From positions 1 to 16,568 of the forward strand of contig JASIGS010000562.1 in assembly GCA_030052355.1 (NCBI GenBank): DNA of 16,568 nucleotides, read 5' to 3'. This document shows, one piece after another, positions 7,114 to 14,447 of this stretch. Below the pieces are notes generated by a model. The model was not told the origin of the DNA. It saw only the letters and a program-made list of their open reading frames with translations, and searched no databases. A program made the translations under genes and the position numbers. Origin of the DNA: Streptosporangiaceae bacterium. GTDB taxonomy: Bacteria > Actinomycetota > Actinomycetes > Streptosporangiales > Streptosporangiaceae. How positions within the stretch are numbered: position 1 is the first letter of the stretch; every line of letters starts with the position of its first letter.

Positions 7114-8343
7114 GTGAGCGGTACGGAGCGGTTCGCTGACGACGCCGGCTGTCACATCCTGCACGTGGACATGGACGCGTTCTACGTAAGCGTGGAGGTC
7201 AGGGACCGGCCCGAGCTTGCCGGGCAGCCGGTGATCGTCGGCGGGCTGTCCGGCCGCAGCGTGGTGCTGTCTGCCAGCTACGAGGCGCGGGCGTTCGGCG
7301 TCCGCTCGGCCATGCCGATGTCCCGGGCCCGGCGCCTCTGCCCTCAGGCCACGGTGATACCGCCCCGCCACCGCCTGTACGGCGCGGTGTCGAAGGAGGT
7401 CATGGCGATCTTCAGGTCGGTGACCCCGCTGGTGCAGCCGCTCTCGCTGGACGAGGCGTTCCTCGACGTGTCCGGGGCGATCAGGCGCCTCGGCTCGCCG
7501 GCCCGGATCGGGCAGCTCATCAGGCAGCAGGTCGCCGAGCAGCAGCAGATCACCTGCTCGGTCGGCGTCGCGGTCAACAAGTTCCTGGCCAAGCTGGGCT
7601 CGGTGCGTTGCAAGCCGGACGGCATGCTGGTCATTCCGGCGGACGGCGTGCTGGAGTTCCTTGACCCGCTGCCGGTGTCAGCCCTGTGGGGCGTGGGTGC
7701 GAAGACCGGTCAGGCGCTGGCGAGACTCGGGCTGCGGACCGTCGGGGACATCGCCCGCACGCCGGTGAGCGCGCTGGGGGCCGGGCTCGGCGAGGCCGCG
7801 GCCGCCCACCTGCACGGGCTGGCGTGGGGCAGGGATGACCGCGACGTCGAGGCGGCAGCGGCGGAGAAGAGCGTTGGCGCGGAGGAGACCTTCGACGTGG
7901 ACCAGAGCGACCCGGAAGTCATCCGCCGGGAGCTGCTCCGGCTGTCCAGGCGGACGGCGAGCGCGCTGCGATCGTCGGGCTACGCGGCTCGAACCGTGGT
8001 GGTCAAGCTGCGGAAGGCCGATTTCAAGACGATCACTAGGTCCCGGACGCTGCCCGAGGCCACGAACGAGACGCAGCGGATCTACGCGACCGCGTGCTCG
8101 CTGTACGAGGCCTCCGGGCTGAGCGCGCGCGCCAGCCTGCGGCTGGTCGGCGTCAGGGCGAGCGGCCTGGTGCCGGCGGCCGTGGCGGGCACCCAGCTCG
8201 CGCTCGGCGGCCGGGGAGGATCATGGCACGACGCGGAGTCGGCGGTCGACCGGATAGCTGGCAAGTTCGGCGCCGATGCGATCAAGCCGGCGACCCTTGT
8301 CACCGGCGAGCGGCCCGGCCGTTCGCGCGAGCCAACCAGCTAG
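7114..8343 (+). CDS. dinB: DNA polymerase IV (Y-family, DinB)
   Basis: A 409-residue translesion DNA polymerase. Catalytic acidic residues are Asp19 in HVDMDAFYVSVE and Asp113/Glu114 in SLDEAFLDVSG. Residues 19-24, DMDAFY, place a tyrosine at the steric-gate position that excludes ribonucleotides (as in archaeal Dpo4; many DinBs have Phe). YEARAFGVRSAMPMSRA, GVAVNKFLAKLGS, the helix-hairpin-helix LWGVGAKTGQALARLGLRTVGDIA, and the little-finger segment ending SLRLVGVRASGL are all in order. The C-terminal QLALG (361-365) resembles the beta-clamp motif QLxLF but lacks the final aromatic. An open frame extends upstream to 6979, but it would begin before the predicted promoter and adds unrelated Arg/Gly-rich residues, so I use the GTG at 7114; its Shine-Dalgarno is weak. 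It precedes DUF3040, as in other actinomycetes. Confidence 0.93.
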   Translation: MSGTERFADDAGCHILHVDMDAFYVSVEVRDRPELAGQPVIVGGLSGRSVVLSASYEARAFGVRSAMPMSRARRLCPQATVIPPRHRLYGAVSKEVMAIFRSVTPLVQPLSLDEAFLDVSGAIRRLGSPARIGQLIRQQVAEQQQITCSVGVAVNKFLAKLGSVRCKPDGMLVIPADGVLEFLDPLPVSALWGVGAKTGQALARLGLRTVGDIARTPVSALGAGLGEAAAAHLHGLAWGRDDRDVEAAAAEKSVGAEETFDVDQSDPEVIRRELLRLSRRTASALRSSGYAARTVVVKLRKADFKTITRSRTLPEATNETQRIYATACSLYEASGLSARASLRLVGVRASGLVPAAVAGTQLALGGRGGSWHDAESAVDRIAGKFGADAIKPATLVTGERPGRSREPTS

Positions 8344-8354
8344 CTGCGGGCAAC

Positions 8355-8360
8355 TAGAAT
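8355..8360 (+). promoter_or_regulatory. -10 element TAGAAT upstream of the DUF3040 gene
   Basis: TAGAAT is a near-consensus actinobacterial -10 box, 12 bases after the dinB stop. Its start point near 8367 would give a leader of about 190 bases before the DUF3040 start. No matching -35 is visible. The leader contains GGTAACGTGTACC (8450s), a GGTA-N5-TACC inverted repeat of unknown meaning. Confidence 0.4.
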
Positions 8361-8556
8361 GCAACTGGGCGGGCGGTGTGGCCGCGCACGATGGGACGCG
8401 GGTGCCAAACGAGCGCGAAGTGTGACCAGTTAGCGGGTCTGCAAAGTGCTTGGTAACGTGTACCCTTCCCGAGTGCGCCCCAGCGCTCGTATTGTGGGCT
8501 TAAAGCAGTAGCAGGCCTGCGGCGATGAGCAAGGGCCGAAGTTCGTGGGAGGCACG

Positions 8557-8964
8557 GTGCCGCTCTCTGAGCACGAGCAGCGTCAGCTCGAGCAGATTGA
8601 GCAGGCGCTCTACGCCGATCATCCGAAGCTCGCCAGGATCATGCGGGCGAAGGATCCTAAGGTTCACTATCGGCGCAGAGTGATCCAGTCAGCGCTGGGC
8701 TTCCTTGTCGGTATTGGGATGGTAGCGGCTGGTTTCGTCCTGAAGCACGTCTGGCTCGAGATCCCGGGATTCGCCGTGATGCTCGCCAGCGCGCTGTGGG
8801 CCGTGTCGAGCTACCGGCGGATGGCGGGCGTCCTGGCCAGGAACAATGGCGGCCGACCGCACCGTCGTGACCGTCGCGACCGGCGGGCGGCCAGGCGCGC
8901 GGACGGCGGGTTCATGGAACGTCTCGATGCCCGCTGGCGGCGCCGTCAGGAGCGCGGCCGCTAG
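8557..8964 (+). CDS. DUF3040 domain membrane protein
   Basis: A 135-residue small membrane protein of the actinobacterial DUF3040 family; its biochemical function is unknown. The N-terminus MPLSEHEQRQLEQIEQALYADHPKLA is the family hallmark: a conserved acidic/Gln-rich helix. Two hydrophobic segments follow (about residues 45-66 and 71-89), then a very basic tail rich in RRDRRDRR that probably lies in the cytoplasm. I choose the GTG at 8557 because it gives the canonical MPLSEHEQ start and has GGAGG immediately upstream (four to five bases, somewhat close); the GTG at 8545 would add four residues and overlap that Shine-Dalgarno. It lies between dinB and the convergent transglutaminase gene. 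Its constant company near the dcw cluster hints at an envelope or growth role, which is inference only. Confidence 0.9.
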   Translation: MPLSEHEQRQLEQIEQALYADHPKLARIMRAKDPKVHYRRRVIQSALGFLVGIGMVAAGFVLKHVWLEIPGFAVMLASALWAVSSYRRMAGVLARNNGGRPHRRDRRDRRAARRADGGFMERLDARWRRRQERGR

Positions 8965-8998
8965 CCTTCGAACGGCGCCAGGCGCGCCAGGGATGGTC

Positions 8999-11638
8999 CT
9001 AGGCCGTTGTCTGGTGCCCTGACCGGCGTTGCGCCGCCCGGCGGAGCTGGCGCTGCCGGAGCTGGCGCTGCATGGCCGGCAGCGAGGTGTCCAGCCAGCC
9101 GAGCAGGTCACCGGCCCGCTGCAGGCCGCGCCGGAACGCGCTCAGCGTGGAGGCCGGCATCAGCACCGCGCGTAGCCGCTGCGACCTGGTTGAGTCGGCG
9201 GCGATGGCCCGGCGGACGGTCTGCACGTCGCCGCGCAAGCTGCCACCTGGCCTGGCCGACAGCGCGTAGCGGGCACGCTCTTCAGCCGCGCCGATCCTGG
9301 CAATTGCCTGCCGGGCAGCATCGTCCAGCTCGGCGTCACCGCCGATCCGCCGGGTTAGCGCCCGCGGAGACTCGCTCGGCTGGCTGGGCAGGCCGTAGTC
9401 GTCTAGGTCGTCGATGAGCTCGTGCCACGCCGCGTGGGCGAGCTCGGCGTCGCCGGATGCAGACAGCCACCGCTTGCGCCTGGTCGCCAGCCGGCCGAGA
9501 CCGGGGCAGGCCAGCAGCAGGAGGAGAACGACGGGGATCAGCACTGGCCAGGGAAAACCGGGCTTGGACGACCCGGCCAGTGATGCGGCGCCGGCGCCGT
9601 CCGCGCACAGATTAGCGGGCACTGCCCGATTTAGCAGAATTCCACATACTTCATGCTTTTCGGGGTTGTTGTTGTTGTCGGTGTTGGCATTCTGGCGGCC
9701 ACTGCCGGTGCTGATCTTGGTCGTGTTGTTGTTTGCCGCTGACACGCTGCCGCTGGCGGTTTTCACCGTGTTTTGCGCGTACGACGGCACGGTGGCCGAA
9801 CCCTGGCCAGTCGACCCACCCGGAGTCGGCTCGAACCGCACCCAGCCGAGGTGCGGGACGTAGACCTCCGGCCAGGCGTGCGCGTCTGCCGTGGTGACCG
9901 TCCACGTTCCGTGCTTGCCTTCGGCGCCGGCGGTGTAGCCGACGGCGACCCTGGTCGGTATCCCCAGCAGCCGGGCGAGCACGGCGAATGCCCAGGAGAA
10001 CTGCTGGCAGAAGCCCCGCTTGTCGGTGGTCAGGAAGTCAAGCAACCAGCGCGACGAGTTGGGCAGGCCGGGCTTGAGGCTGTAGCTGAAGTGCTTCTCG
10101 AAGTAGTCCTGCAGCACTTCGGCCTTTTCGAACGGAGTGCTCACGCCGGCCGTGATGTCCTGCGCCATGGTCCTGAGCGTCTTCCAGTACGGGCCGGTGT
10201 AGGTGCCGTAAGCCTTCATGATGTCGGCCGGCACGTCCGATTCCGAGTAGTTCTCCTCGGCTTTCGTCGGCTGGACCTCGGTGCTCGTGACGGTGTAGTC
10301 CAGGCCGGACATCGACTCCGAGTTGGAGAACACGGTGAGCGAGGGCGTCTCGGTGAAGCGGCCGGCGCTGTCGATCGTCACCGATGCCGGCGCGTACGGC
10401 ATGGGCAGCCTGGCCGCGCCGCCCTGCACCATGGAGATCTTCGTGATCACCTTGCTCACCGGAACGCCACTGACCAGCCCCGGTATCTGCTCCGGGAGTT
10501 TCCCGTCCTTGGGCACGACCTTGTCGCGCGGTCCGGTCAGGTCGCCGTAGAGCCACTCGTTCTGCTTGGCGTTGTAGTTGAGGGCGTACAACTGCAGGTA
10601 CTGCTCCTGCGTCTGCTTGGAACTGAGAGTGGTCGTGTAAGTCAGTACCTTCTGCGGTGTGGACTCCGTGAGATAGCGCTGCACCTGCAGCAGCGGAGCC
10701 AGTTGCCCGGTCGAGACGCCGCCGCCGGTGGTGGACCCGGAACCGTTGCCGGGTCCGGCGAAGACGTCGTGGACGTGCATGGTCGGCAGGACGGCCGGGA
10801 CGACGATCGCCAGGCAGACCGCGGCGAGACCGATGCGGCGGCCCGATGCCGCGATCTCCCGCGTGTCCGGGCCCGGCCCAGCCTCGTCGGTGGGCTGCAC
10901 GTACCGGAACGCGACGAGCCTGCCCCACATGCGCAGTCGCTGCCGGCCGTCGGAGGAAAGCAGCAGCAGGAACCCGGCGAGCCCGGCCGCGAAGGTCAGC
11001 CACTCGCCGAGGCCGAAGCCCTTGATGTTGCTGGCCACCGGGACGCTGAACAGCGCGAGCAAGGGCAGGCCCGCGATGGCGGGGCGCCGCAGCCACACGG
11101 CCAGTATGTCGACGCAGATAGCGACGAGCCCGATGCCTGCCGCAGCAAAGAAGCTCACCGCCGAAACATCATTGATGGGCGGCAGGTAGTGGAACTGGGC
11201 CGTGGCCTGACTCGGCAGCCGCGACATGGCACTCAGCGAGTTCTGAGTGGGGATGACACGCGCGAACGACTTGCCCGGCTCGAATACGAGGTTCAGGTAG
11301 ATCAGCAGCAGGGCCAGGTAGGTCGCGAGCGTCGCGACGAGCCGCGGCAGGCGGCCGGCGAAACCGCTGGCGGCGATGACCGCCACGATCAGCAGGCCGC
11401 CGATGCGCGGGTACCAGCTGTGCGCGGTCAGCAGGGGCATGACGGCGATCAGGACGAGGAACGCCCCGCCGGCCGCGGCTCTGATACCGCCGAGCCTGGT
11501 CAGGGTTCCGGCCAGTGCGGCGCAGAGCACGGCGCCGATGCCTGCGAACAGCCAGGCGTTGCCGGAGACCACGGCGTTCAGCGACAGGGAGGCGGCGATG
11601 ACCGCGACGGCGGCCGACGTAGTCAGGCGGGGGTTCAT
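8999..11638 (-). CDS. TgpA-like membrane transglutaminase (DUF3488 / transglutaminase / DUF4129)
   Basis: An 879-residue protein with a polytopic N-terminal DUF3488-like region (about eight helices, residues 7-285), a large extracytoplasmic part, one further helix (about 695-715) and a cytoplasmic DUF4129-like C-terminus. The transglutaminase-like core has Cys544 (RGFCQQFSWAFAVLARLLGIPTR), His587 (DAHAWPEVY) and the third-triad position at Glu603 (WVRFEPTP). Spacing fits the Cys-His-Asp triad of Pseudomonas TgpA, but with Glu for Asp. Residues 635-660 form an Asn/Thr/Ser linker, followed by CGILLNRAVPANLC with two cysteines, encoded by AT-rich rare codons. The start ATG overlaps the stop of the DUF58 gene by four bases (ATGA), so translation is coupled. 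It is the last gene of the moxR-DUF58 operon. It probably cross-links or cleaves envelope peptides; the substrate is unknown. Confidence 0.9.
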   Translation of the reverse strand: MNPRLTTSAAVAVIAASLSLNAVVSGNAWLFAGIGAVLCAALAGTLTRLGGIRAAAGGAFLVLIAVMPLLTAHSWYPRIGGLLIVAVIAASGFAGRLPRLVATLATYLALLLIYLNLVFEPGKSFARVIPTQNSLSAMSRLPSQATAQFHYLPPINDVSAVSFFAAAGIGLVAICVDILAVWLRRPAIAGLPLLALFSVPVASNIKGFGLGEWLTFAAGLAGFLLLLSSDGRQRLRMWGRLVAFRYVQPTDEAGPGPDTREIAASGRRIGLAAVCLAIVVPAVLPTMHVHDVFAGPGNGSGSTTGGGVSTGQLAPLLQVQRYLTESTPQKVLTYTTTLSSKQTQEQYLQLYALNYNAKQNEWLYGDLTGPRDKVVPKDGKLPEQIPGLVSGVPVSKVITKISMVQGGAARLPMPYAPASVTIDSAGRFTETPSLTVFSNSESMSGLDYTVTSTEVQPTKAEENYSESDVPADIMKAYGTYTGPYWKTLRTMAQDITAGVSTPFEKAEVLQDYFEKHFSYSLKPGLPNSSRWLLDFLTTDKRGFCQQFSWAFAVLARLLGIPTRVAVGYTAGAEGKHGTWTVTTADAHAWPEVYVPHLGWVRFEPTPGGSTGQGSATVPSYAQNTVKTASGSVSAANNNTTKISTGSGRQNANTDNNNNPEKHEVCGILLNRAVPANLCADGAGAASLAGSSKPGFPWPVLIPVVLLLLLACPGLGRLATRRKRWLSASGDAELAHAAWHELIDDLDDYGLPSQPSESPRALTRRIGGDAELDDAARQAIARIGAAEERARYALSARPGGSLRGDVQTVRRAIAADSTRSQRLRAVLMPASTLSAFRRGLQRAGDLLGWLDTSLPAMQRQLRQRQLRRAAQRRSGHQTTA
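9603..9740 (-). other. AT-rich Asn linker and Cys-pair patch inside the transglutaminase gene
   Basis: This in-frame stretch encodes Asn runs (NNNTT, TDNNNNP) and the CGILLNRAVPANLC segment. It uses codons such as GTA, TGT, GGA, ATT, CTA and AAT that are scarce elsewhere in the window. A (GTT)n run on the plus strand near 9665-9677 is the AAC/Asn tract. It lies between the catalytic domain and the last transmembrane helix. Confidence 0.7.
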
Positions 11639-13062
11639 CGCAGCTCTCCTGCCGTGGCGGCCGGACGGCTCTGCAGCGCCTCCGTCGGGACGAGCCGTTC
11701 AGCGCTGCCTGGCAGCCGGTGCCAGGCAGCGTCGAGCGGCATGCCCGCGTCGACCGACACGACGTGCCAGCCGGCCGCGCGCAGCGCGGCCGCGGCGGGC
11801 GCGGTCTCGGCCGGATCGGACATGCCGTTACTGGCCACGCGTTCGGTGCCATCCCGGCGGGCGACCGCAGAGTCCGCAGCAGGGTGTCCTGCATCCGGAG
11901 GATGTCCGCCGTGGTCCCCTGCTACCTCGCCACTGGCAGCTGGCTGTGCCCGGCCCTGCCGATCCTGGTCCGCCCAGGTCGACACGGCGAGCAGGAACGC
12001 TATGGCCTGGCTGCCTTCTGTCCTGCTGGCGGCGAGCGCCCTTGCCTCAGCCTCGGAAATCCGGCCGGTTATCGCGATGACCACGCCAGAGCCGGAGCTC
12101 CTGAGCTCTCGAAAGCCCTTGGACAGGTCGCGGCGCGCGGATGGCCTGATCACGGCCAGCGAATCAAGCAGAGCGTCCTGGAAGAGCGCGCCGCCCGCGA
12201 TGACCTCGGAGTCGGTGATGAGCTGCCCGGTCAGCCCCTGCTGCGATACGTGCACGCCCACGGACGCGGCCGCGCTGACCGCCAGCTCGAAGGACGACGC
12301 CGCGCCGGTGCCCATGTGCGCACTGGCGCGGGTGTCGAGCAGGATGGTGGCGCGGTTGCGCCACCGCTGTTCCTCCCTGCGCACCATCAGCTCGCCGTAC
12401 CTCGCGGTCGAGCGCCAGTGCACCCGGCGCAGGTCGTCGCCGTCGCGGTAGGAGCGCGGGATCACGTCATCCTCGCCGGCGGTCGAAGCCAGCCGCGCCC
12501 TGCCGTCGCCCTCGCCGGCCCACGATCGGCTCAGCACCGTGCTAGCCAGCGGGACGACACGTGGCGTCACGACGAGCCGGCTGCGCCCGGAGAACGACCG
12601 GGCCAGCTCGACCAGTCCGAACGAGTCGGCGACCCGGAGCTGGAGCGGGCCGATCTCGAACTTCCCGCGCAGGTCGGAGCGCAGTGGGTAGGTAAGCTCG
12701 CGCACGCCGTTCCGCTCGATCCTGTCGAGCACGTACCTCGGCCTGGTACCGAGGGCGTACGGGACAGCGTCCTCGGCGAGCATGATCCCGGACGCCAGCC
12801 GTGACACGTTCTCCAGGCGCAGCGTGACCGTCGCCGTCTGGCCAACCGGAACCCGCGGCGGGCTGATCCTGCGGGTGCAACTGAGCCGGTACTGGGCGCG
12901 GCGCGCGGCGCCGGCGGCGAGCAGCGGAAGCGCGAGCAGCGCGACACCCACGCAGAGCAGGCCGCGCTCGCCGAGCAGGTAGCCGGCGATCGAAGACGCG
13001 GCGCCCGCGGCCAGGAAAGACGTGCCGCGCGTGGTCATCCCGGCGAGCCATGACGTCCGCAT
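11635..13062 (-). CDS. DUF58 domain protein
   Basis: A 475-residue protein with two N-terminal hydrophobic segments (about 13-30 and 34-52). An immunoglobulin-like region follows (VPVGQTATVTLRLENVS, 71-87), then the DUF58 signature EDDVIPRSYRDGDDLRRVHWRSTARYGELMVRRE (197-230, quoted by its conserved residues D209-D210, H215-W216), leading into a vWA-like fold (TILLDTRAS, 239-247). DUF58 proteins are usually encoded with MoxR ATPases and transglutaminases and are thought to be remodelled or activated by them. Residues 365-420 are a low-complexity Ala/Gly/His/Asp insertion that splits the last part of the vWA-like fold (AFLLAVSTWA ... AALRAAGWHVVSVD). The ATG at 13062 has AGAAGG six bases upstream; an in-frame ATG at 13038 is an alternative. 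It lies 64 bp after moxR and overlaps the transglutaminase by four bases. Confidence 0.88.
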   Translation of the reverse strand: MRTSWLAGMTTRGTSFLAAGAASSIAGYLLGERGLLCVGVALLALPLLAAGAARRAQYRLSCTRRISPPRVPVGQTATVTLRLENVSRLASGIMLAEDAVPYALGTRPRYVLDRIERNGVRELTYPLRSDLRGKFEIGPLQLRVADSFGLVELARSFSGRSRLVVTPRVVPLASTVLSRSWAGEGDGRARLASTAGEDDVIPRSYRDGDDLRRVHWRSTARYGELMVRREEQRWRNRATILLDTRASAHMGTGAASSFELAVSAAASVGVHVSQQGLTGQLITDSEVIAGGALFQDALLDSLAVIRPSARRDLSKGFRELRSSGSGVVIAITGRISEAEARALAASRTEGSQAIAFLLAVSTWADQDRQGRAQPAASGEVAGDHGGHPPDAGHPAADSAVARRDGTERVASNGMSDPAETAPAAAALRAAGWHVVSVDAGMPLDAAWHRLPGSAERLVPTEALQSRPAATAGELR

Positions 13063-13126
13063 CGGAGCCTTCTTCCCGGCTGGTCTGCGAGGCGGGCCGG
13101 AGCACGCCCCGTCGCTTTCCCCCGCT

Positions 13127-14101
13127 TTACCGCCCTGGCAGTGGCAACCGCTGAACTATGCCCACGAGCACCTGGTGCGGTAGCTCACGGCCGACCATCG
13201 CCTCGGCGCTCGGCAGCAGACGGTGCGCGATCACCGGCACGGCGAGGGCCTGCACGTCGTCCGGTATGACGAAGTCGCGCTCGTCCAGCGCCGCGTGTGC
13301 CCGGCTCGCGCGCAGCAGATGCAGGGCGGCCCTGGGCGAGGCACCGAGCCGGAGCTCGGCCGATGACCGAGTCGCGTTGACCAGGTCGATGATGTACTGG
13401 CGGATCGCGGTGGACACGTGCACCTCACGTACCGCGGCGACCAGGGCGCGCACGTCGCTGGCGTGGGCGACCGGCTTGAGGTCGTCGAGCGGGGAGAACG
13501 AGCCGTGCGTGTCCAGCATGGCGAGCTCGGCTTTCCGGTCCGGATAGCCAATCGAGATCCGCGCCATGAACCTGTCGCGCTGCGCTTCCGGCAGCGGGTA
13601 GGTGCCCTCCATCTCGACCGGGTTCTGCGTCGCGATCACCATGAACGGCGGCTGCAGCTGGTAAGTCGTGCCGTCGACCGTGACCTGGCGCTCTTCCATC
13701 GACTCAAGCAGCGCCGACTGGGTCTTCGGCGAGGCCCGGTTGATCTCGTCACCGAGCACCACGTTCGCGAAGATCGGGCCTGGCTTGAATTCGAACTCGC
13801 GCAGTTCCTGGTTGAAGGCGCTCACCCCGGTGATGTCACTCGGCAGCAGGTCGGGGGTGAACTGCACCCGGCGCACGGAGCAGTCGATGGACCTGGCGAG
13901 CGCCTTGGCCAGCTGGGTCTTGCCCACGCCAGGCACGTCCTCGATCAGGATGTGCCCCTCGGCCAGCAGCACGGTGAGGGCGAGGCGGACGGCCTCCGGC
14001 TTGCCGGAGATCACGGTCTGCACCGCGGCGCTCACTTGCTGGGCGACGGCCACGAGCTCGTCCAGCGTCCGGTCTGCATGCTGCTCGGTGTCCGTGACCA
14101 A
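13127..14101 (-). CDS. MoxR-family AAA+ ATPase
   Basis: A 324-residue cytoplasmic AAA+ chaperone-like ATPase. Walker A is EDVPGVGKTQLAKALA, with the Lys at residue 61. Walker B is VVLGDEINRA, with Asp118-Glu119. Sensor 1 is in FMVIATQNP (Asn160), and PLPEAQRDRFM carries the arginine-finger region. The C-terminal lid has LGASPRAALHLLRASRA and DFVIPDDVQALA, typical of MoxR. I choose the TTG at 14101: it has a perfect AGGAGG five bases upstream and a -10 box 32 bases upstream. A longer frame from an ATG at 14161 would begin before that promoter and adds unrelated residues. It is the first gene of the minus-strand operon and divergent from mraZ. It probably acts on the DUF58 protein and the transglutaminase encoded next; this is inferred from context. 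Confidence 0.9.
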   Translation of the reverse strand: MVTDTEQHADRTLDELVAVAQQVSAAVQTVISGKPEAVRLALTVLLAEGHILIEDVPGVGKTQLAKALARSIDCSVRRVQFTPDLLPSDITGVSAFNQELREFEFKPGPIFANVVLGDEINRASPKTQSALLESMEERQVTVDGTTYQLQPPFMVIATQNPVEMEGTYPLPEAQRDRFMARISIGYPDRKAELAMLDTHGSFSPLDDLKPVAHASDVRALVAAVREVHVSTAIRQYIIDLVNATRSSAELRLGASPRAALHLLRASRAHAALDERDFVIPDDVQALAVPVIAHRLLPSAEAMVGRELPHQVLVGIVQRLPLPGR

Positions 14102-14106
14102 GTTGT

Positions 14107-14112
14107 CCTCCT
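14107..14112 (-). promoter_or_regulatory. Shine-Dalgarno AGGAGG deciding a TTG start for moxR
   Basis: On the minus strand AGGAGG is followed by five bases and then TTG at 14101-14099. This is the best ribosome binding site in the gene's 5' region, and the resulting N-terminus (MVTDTEQHADRTLDEL) fits MoxR proteins. Confidence 0.75.
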
Positions 14113-14132
14113 GGCAGACATCCCCCGTAGCG

Positions 14133-14138
14133 ATTATC
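14133..14138 (-). promoter_or_regulatory. Probable -10 box GATAAT for the moxR operon
   Basis: On the minus strand CGTGATAATCGC holds GATAAT, close to TATAAT. A start point near 14126 would give a leader of about 25 bases with the AGGAGG site inside it. No clear -35 is seen. Confidence 0.45.
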
Positions 14139-14343
14139 ACGCGTCTTCGGGCGCACTGCACTGTCCCGGCTGGTACCCCGTGCGTCAGAGATTACGTCTG
14201 TGTATATCCCGCGGCTGATTCCGCCTCCGCATCGGGGCCATAACGCTGCGGTGACAAGTGCGGAACGCGTGTCACCCACTTCACTCCACCACCATGAGCT
14301 GGCAAATCGCTCGCCGATTGCGCCGTGCACCAGGCGCCCGTGA
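14139..14343. other. Divergent control region between moxR and mraZ
   Basis: About 200 bp of non-coding DNA separating the two promoters. It contains the inverted repeat GGTGACA-N13-TGTCACC (14250-14276) and otherwise nothing I can assign. Confidence 0.5.
14250..14276. repeat. Inverted repeat GGTGACA-N13-TGTCACC, possible operator
   Basis: Two perfect 7-bp arms whose centres are 20 bp apart (about two helical turns) lie 70 bp before the mraZ -35 box. Arms of this length occur by chance in GC-rich DNA; the mixed composition and location are the only reasons to list it. Confidence 0.3.
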
Positions 14344-14371
14344 TTGACGGTGGGGGATAGTGGAGTACAGT
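14344..14371 (+). promoter_or_regulatory. mraZ (dcw cluster) promoter, TTGACG-N16-TACAGT
   Basis: A good -35 TTGACG (14344-14349) and a -10 TACAGT (14366-14371) are spaced by 16 bases. Transcription would start near 14378, leaving a leader of about 70 bases before the mraZ start. The GTGG repeat array begins immediately after the -35 and covers the spacer, the -10 and the start point. Confidence 0.7.
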
Positions 14372-14393
14372 GGTGGCCAGTGGTCAGCATTGG
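14350..14393 (+). promoter_or_regulatory. MraZ-binding repeat array (GTGG at 10-bp period)
   Basis: GTGG occurs at 14350, 14360, 14370 and 14380, each followed by six variable bases, and a fifth unit at 14390 reads TTGG. MraZ proteins are known to bind TGGG-like direct repeats with a 10-bp period upstream of their own gene. The array overlies the mraZ promoter, which fits autorepression of the dcw operon. Confidence 0.8.
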
Positions 14394-14447
14394 GACCAAT
14401 GGTGGCCTGCGTGACGCGCCAGGTGGGGACTCGGGGAGGTGAGGCGG

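Noticed and set aside
9661..9735. (GTT)n run considered as a transposon end or microsatellite insertion
   Set aside because: It is in frame as Asn codons within an otherwise intact gene, and there are no terminal repeats or target duplications.
9773..12451. A very long plus-strand open frame (about 890 codons) across the transglutaminase and DUF58 genes
   Set aside because: It is antisense to two well-supported genes, has an Arg/Gly/Gln-heavy composition with no recognisable domain, and arises from the G/C third-position bias.
13418..14218. A 266-codon plus-strand frame opposite moxR
   Set aside because: It is a composition shadow of a gene with intact Walker A, Walker B and sensor motifs.
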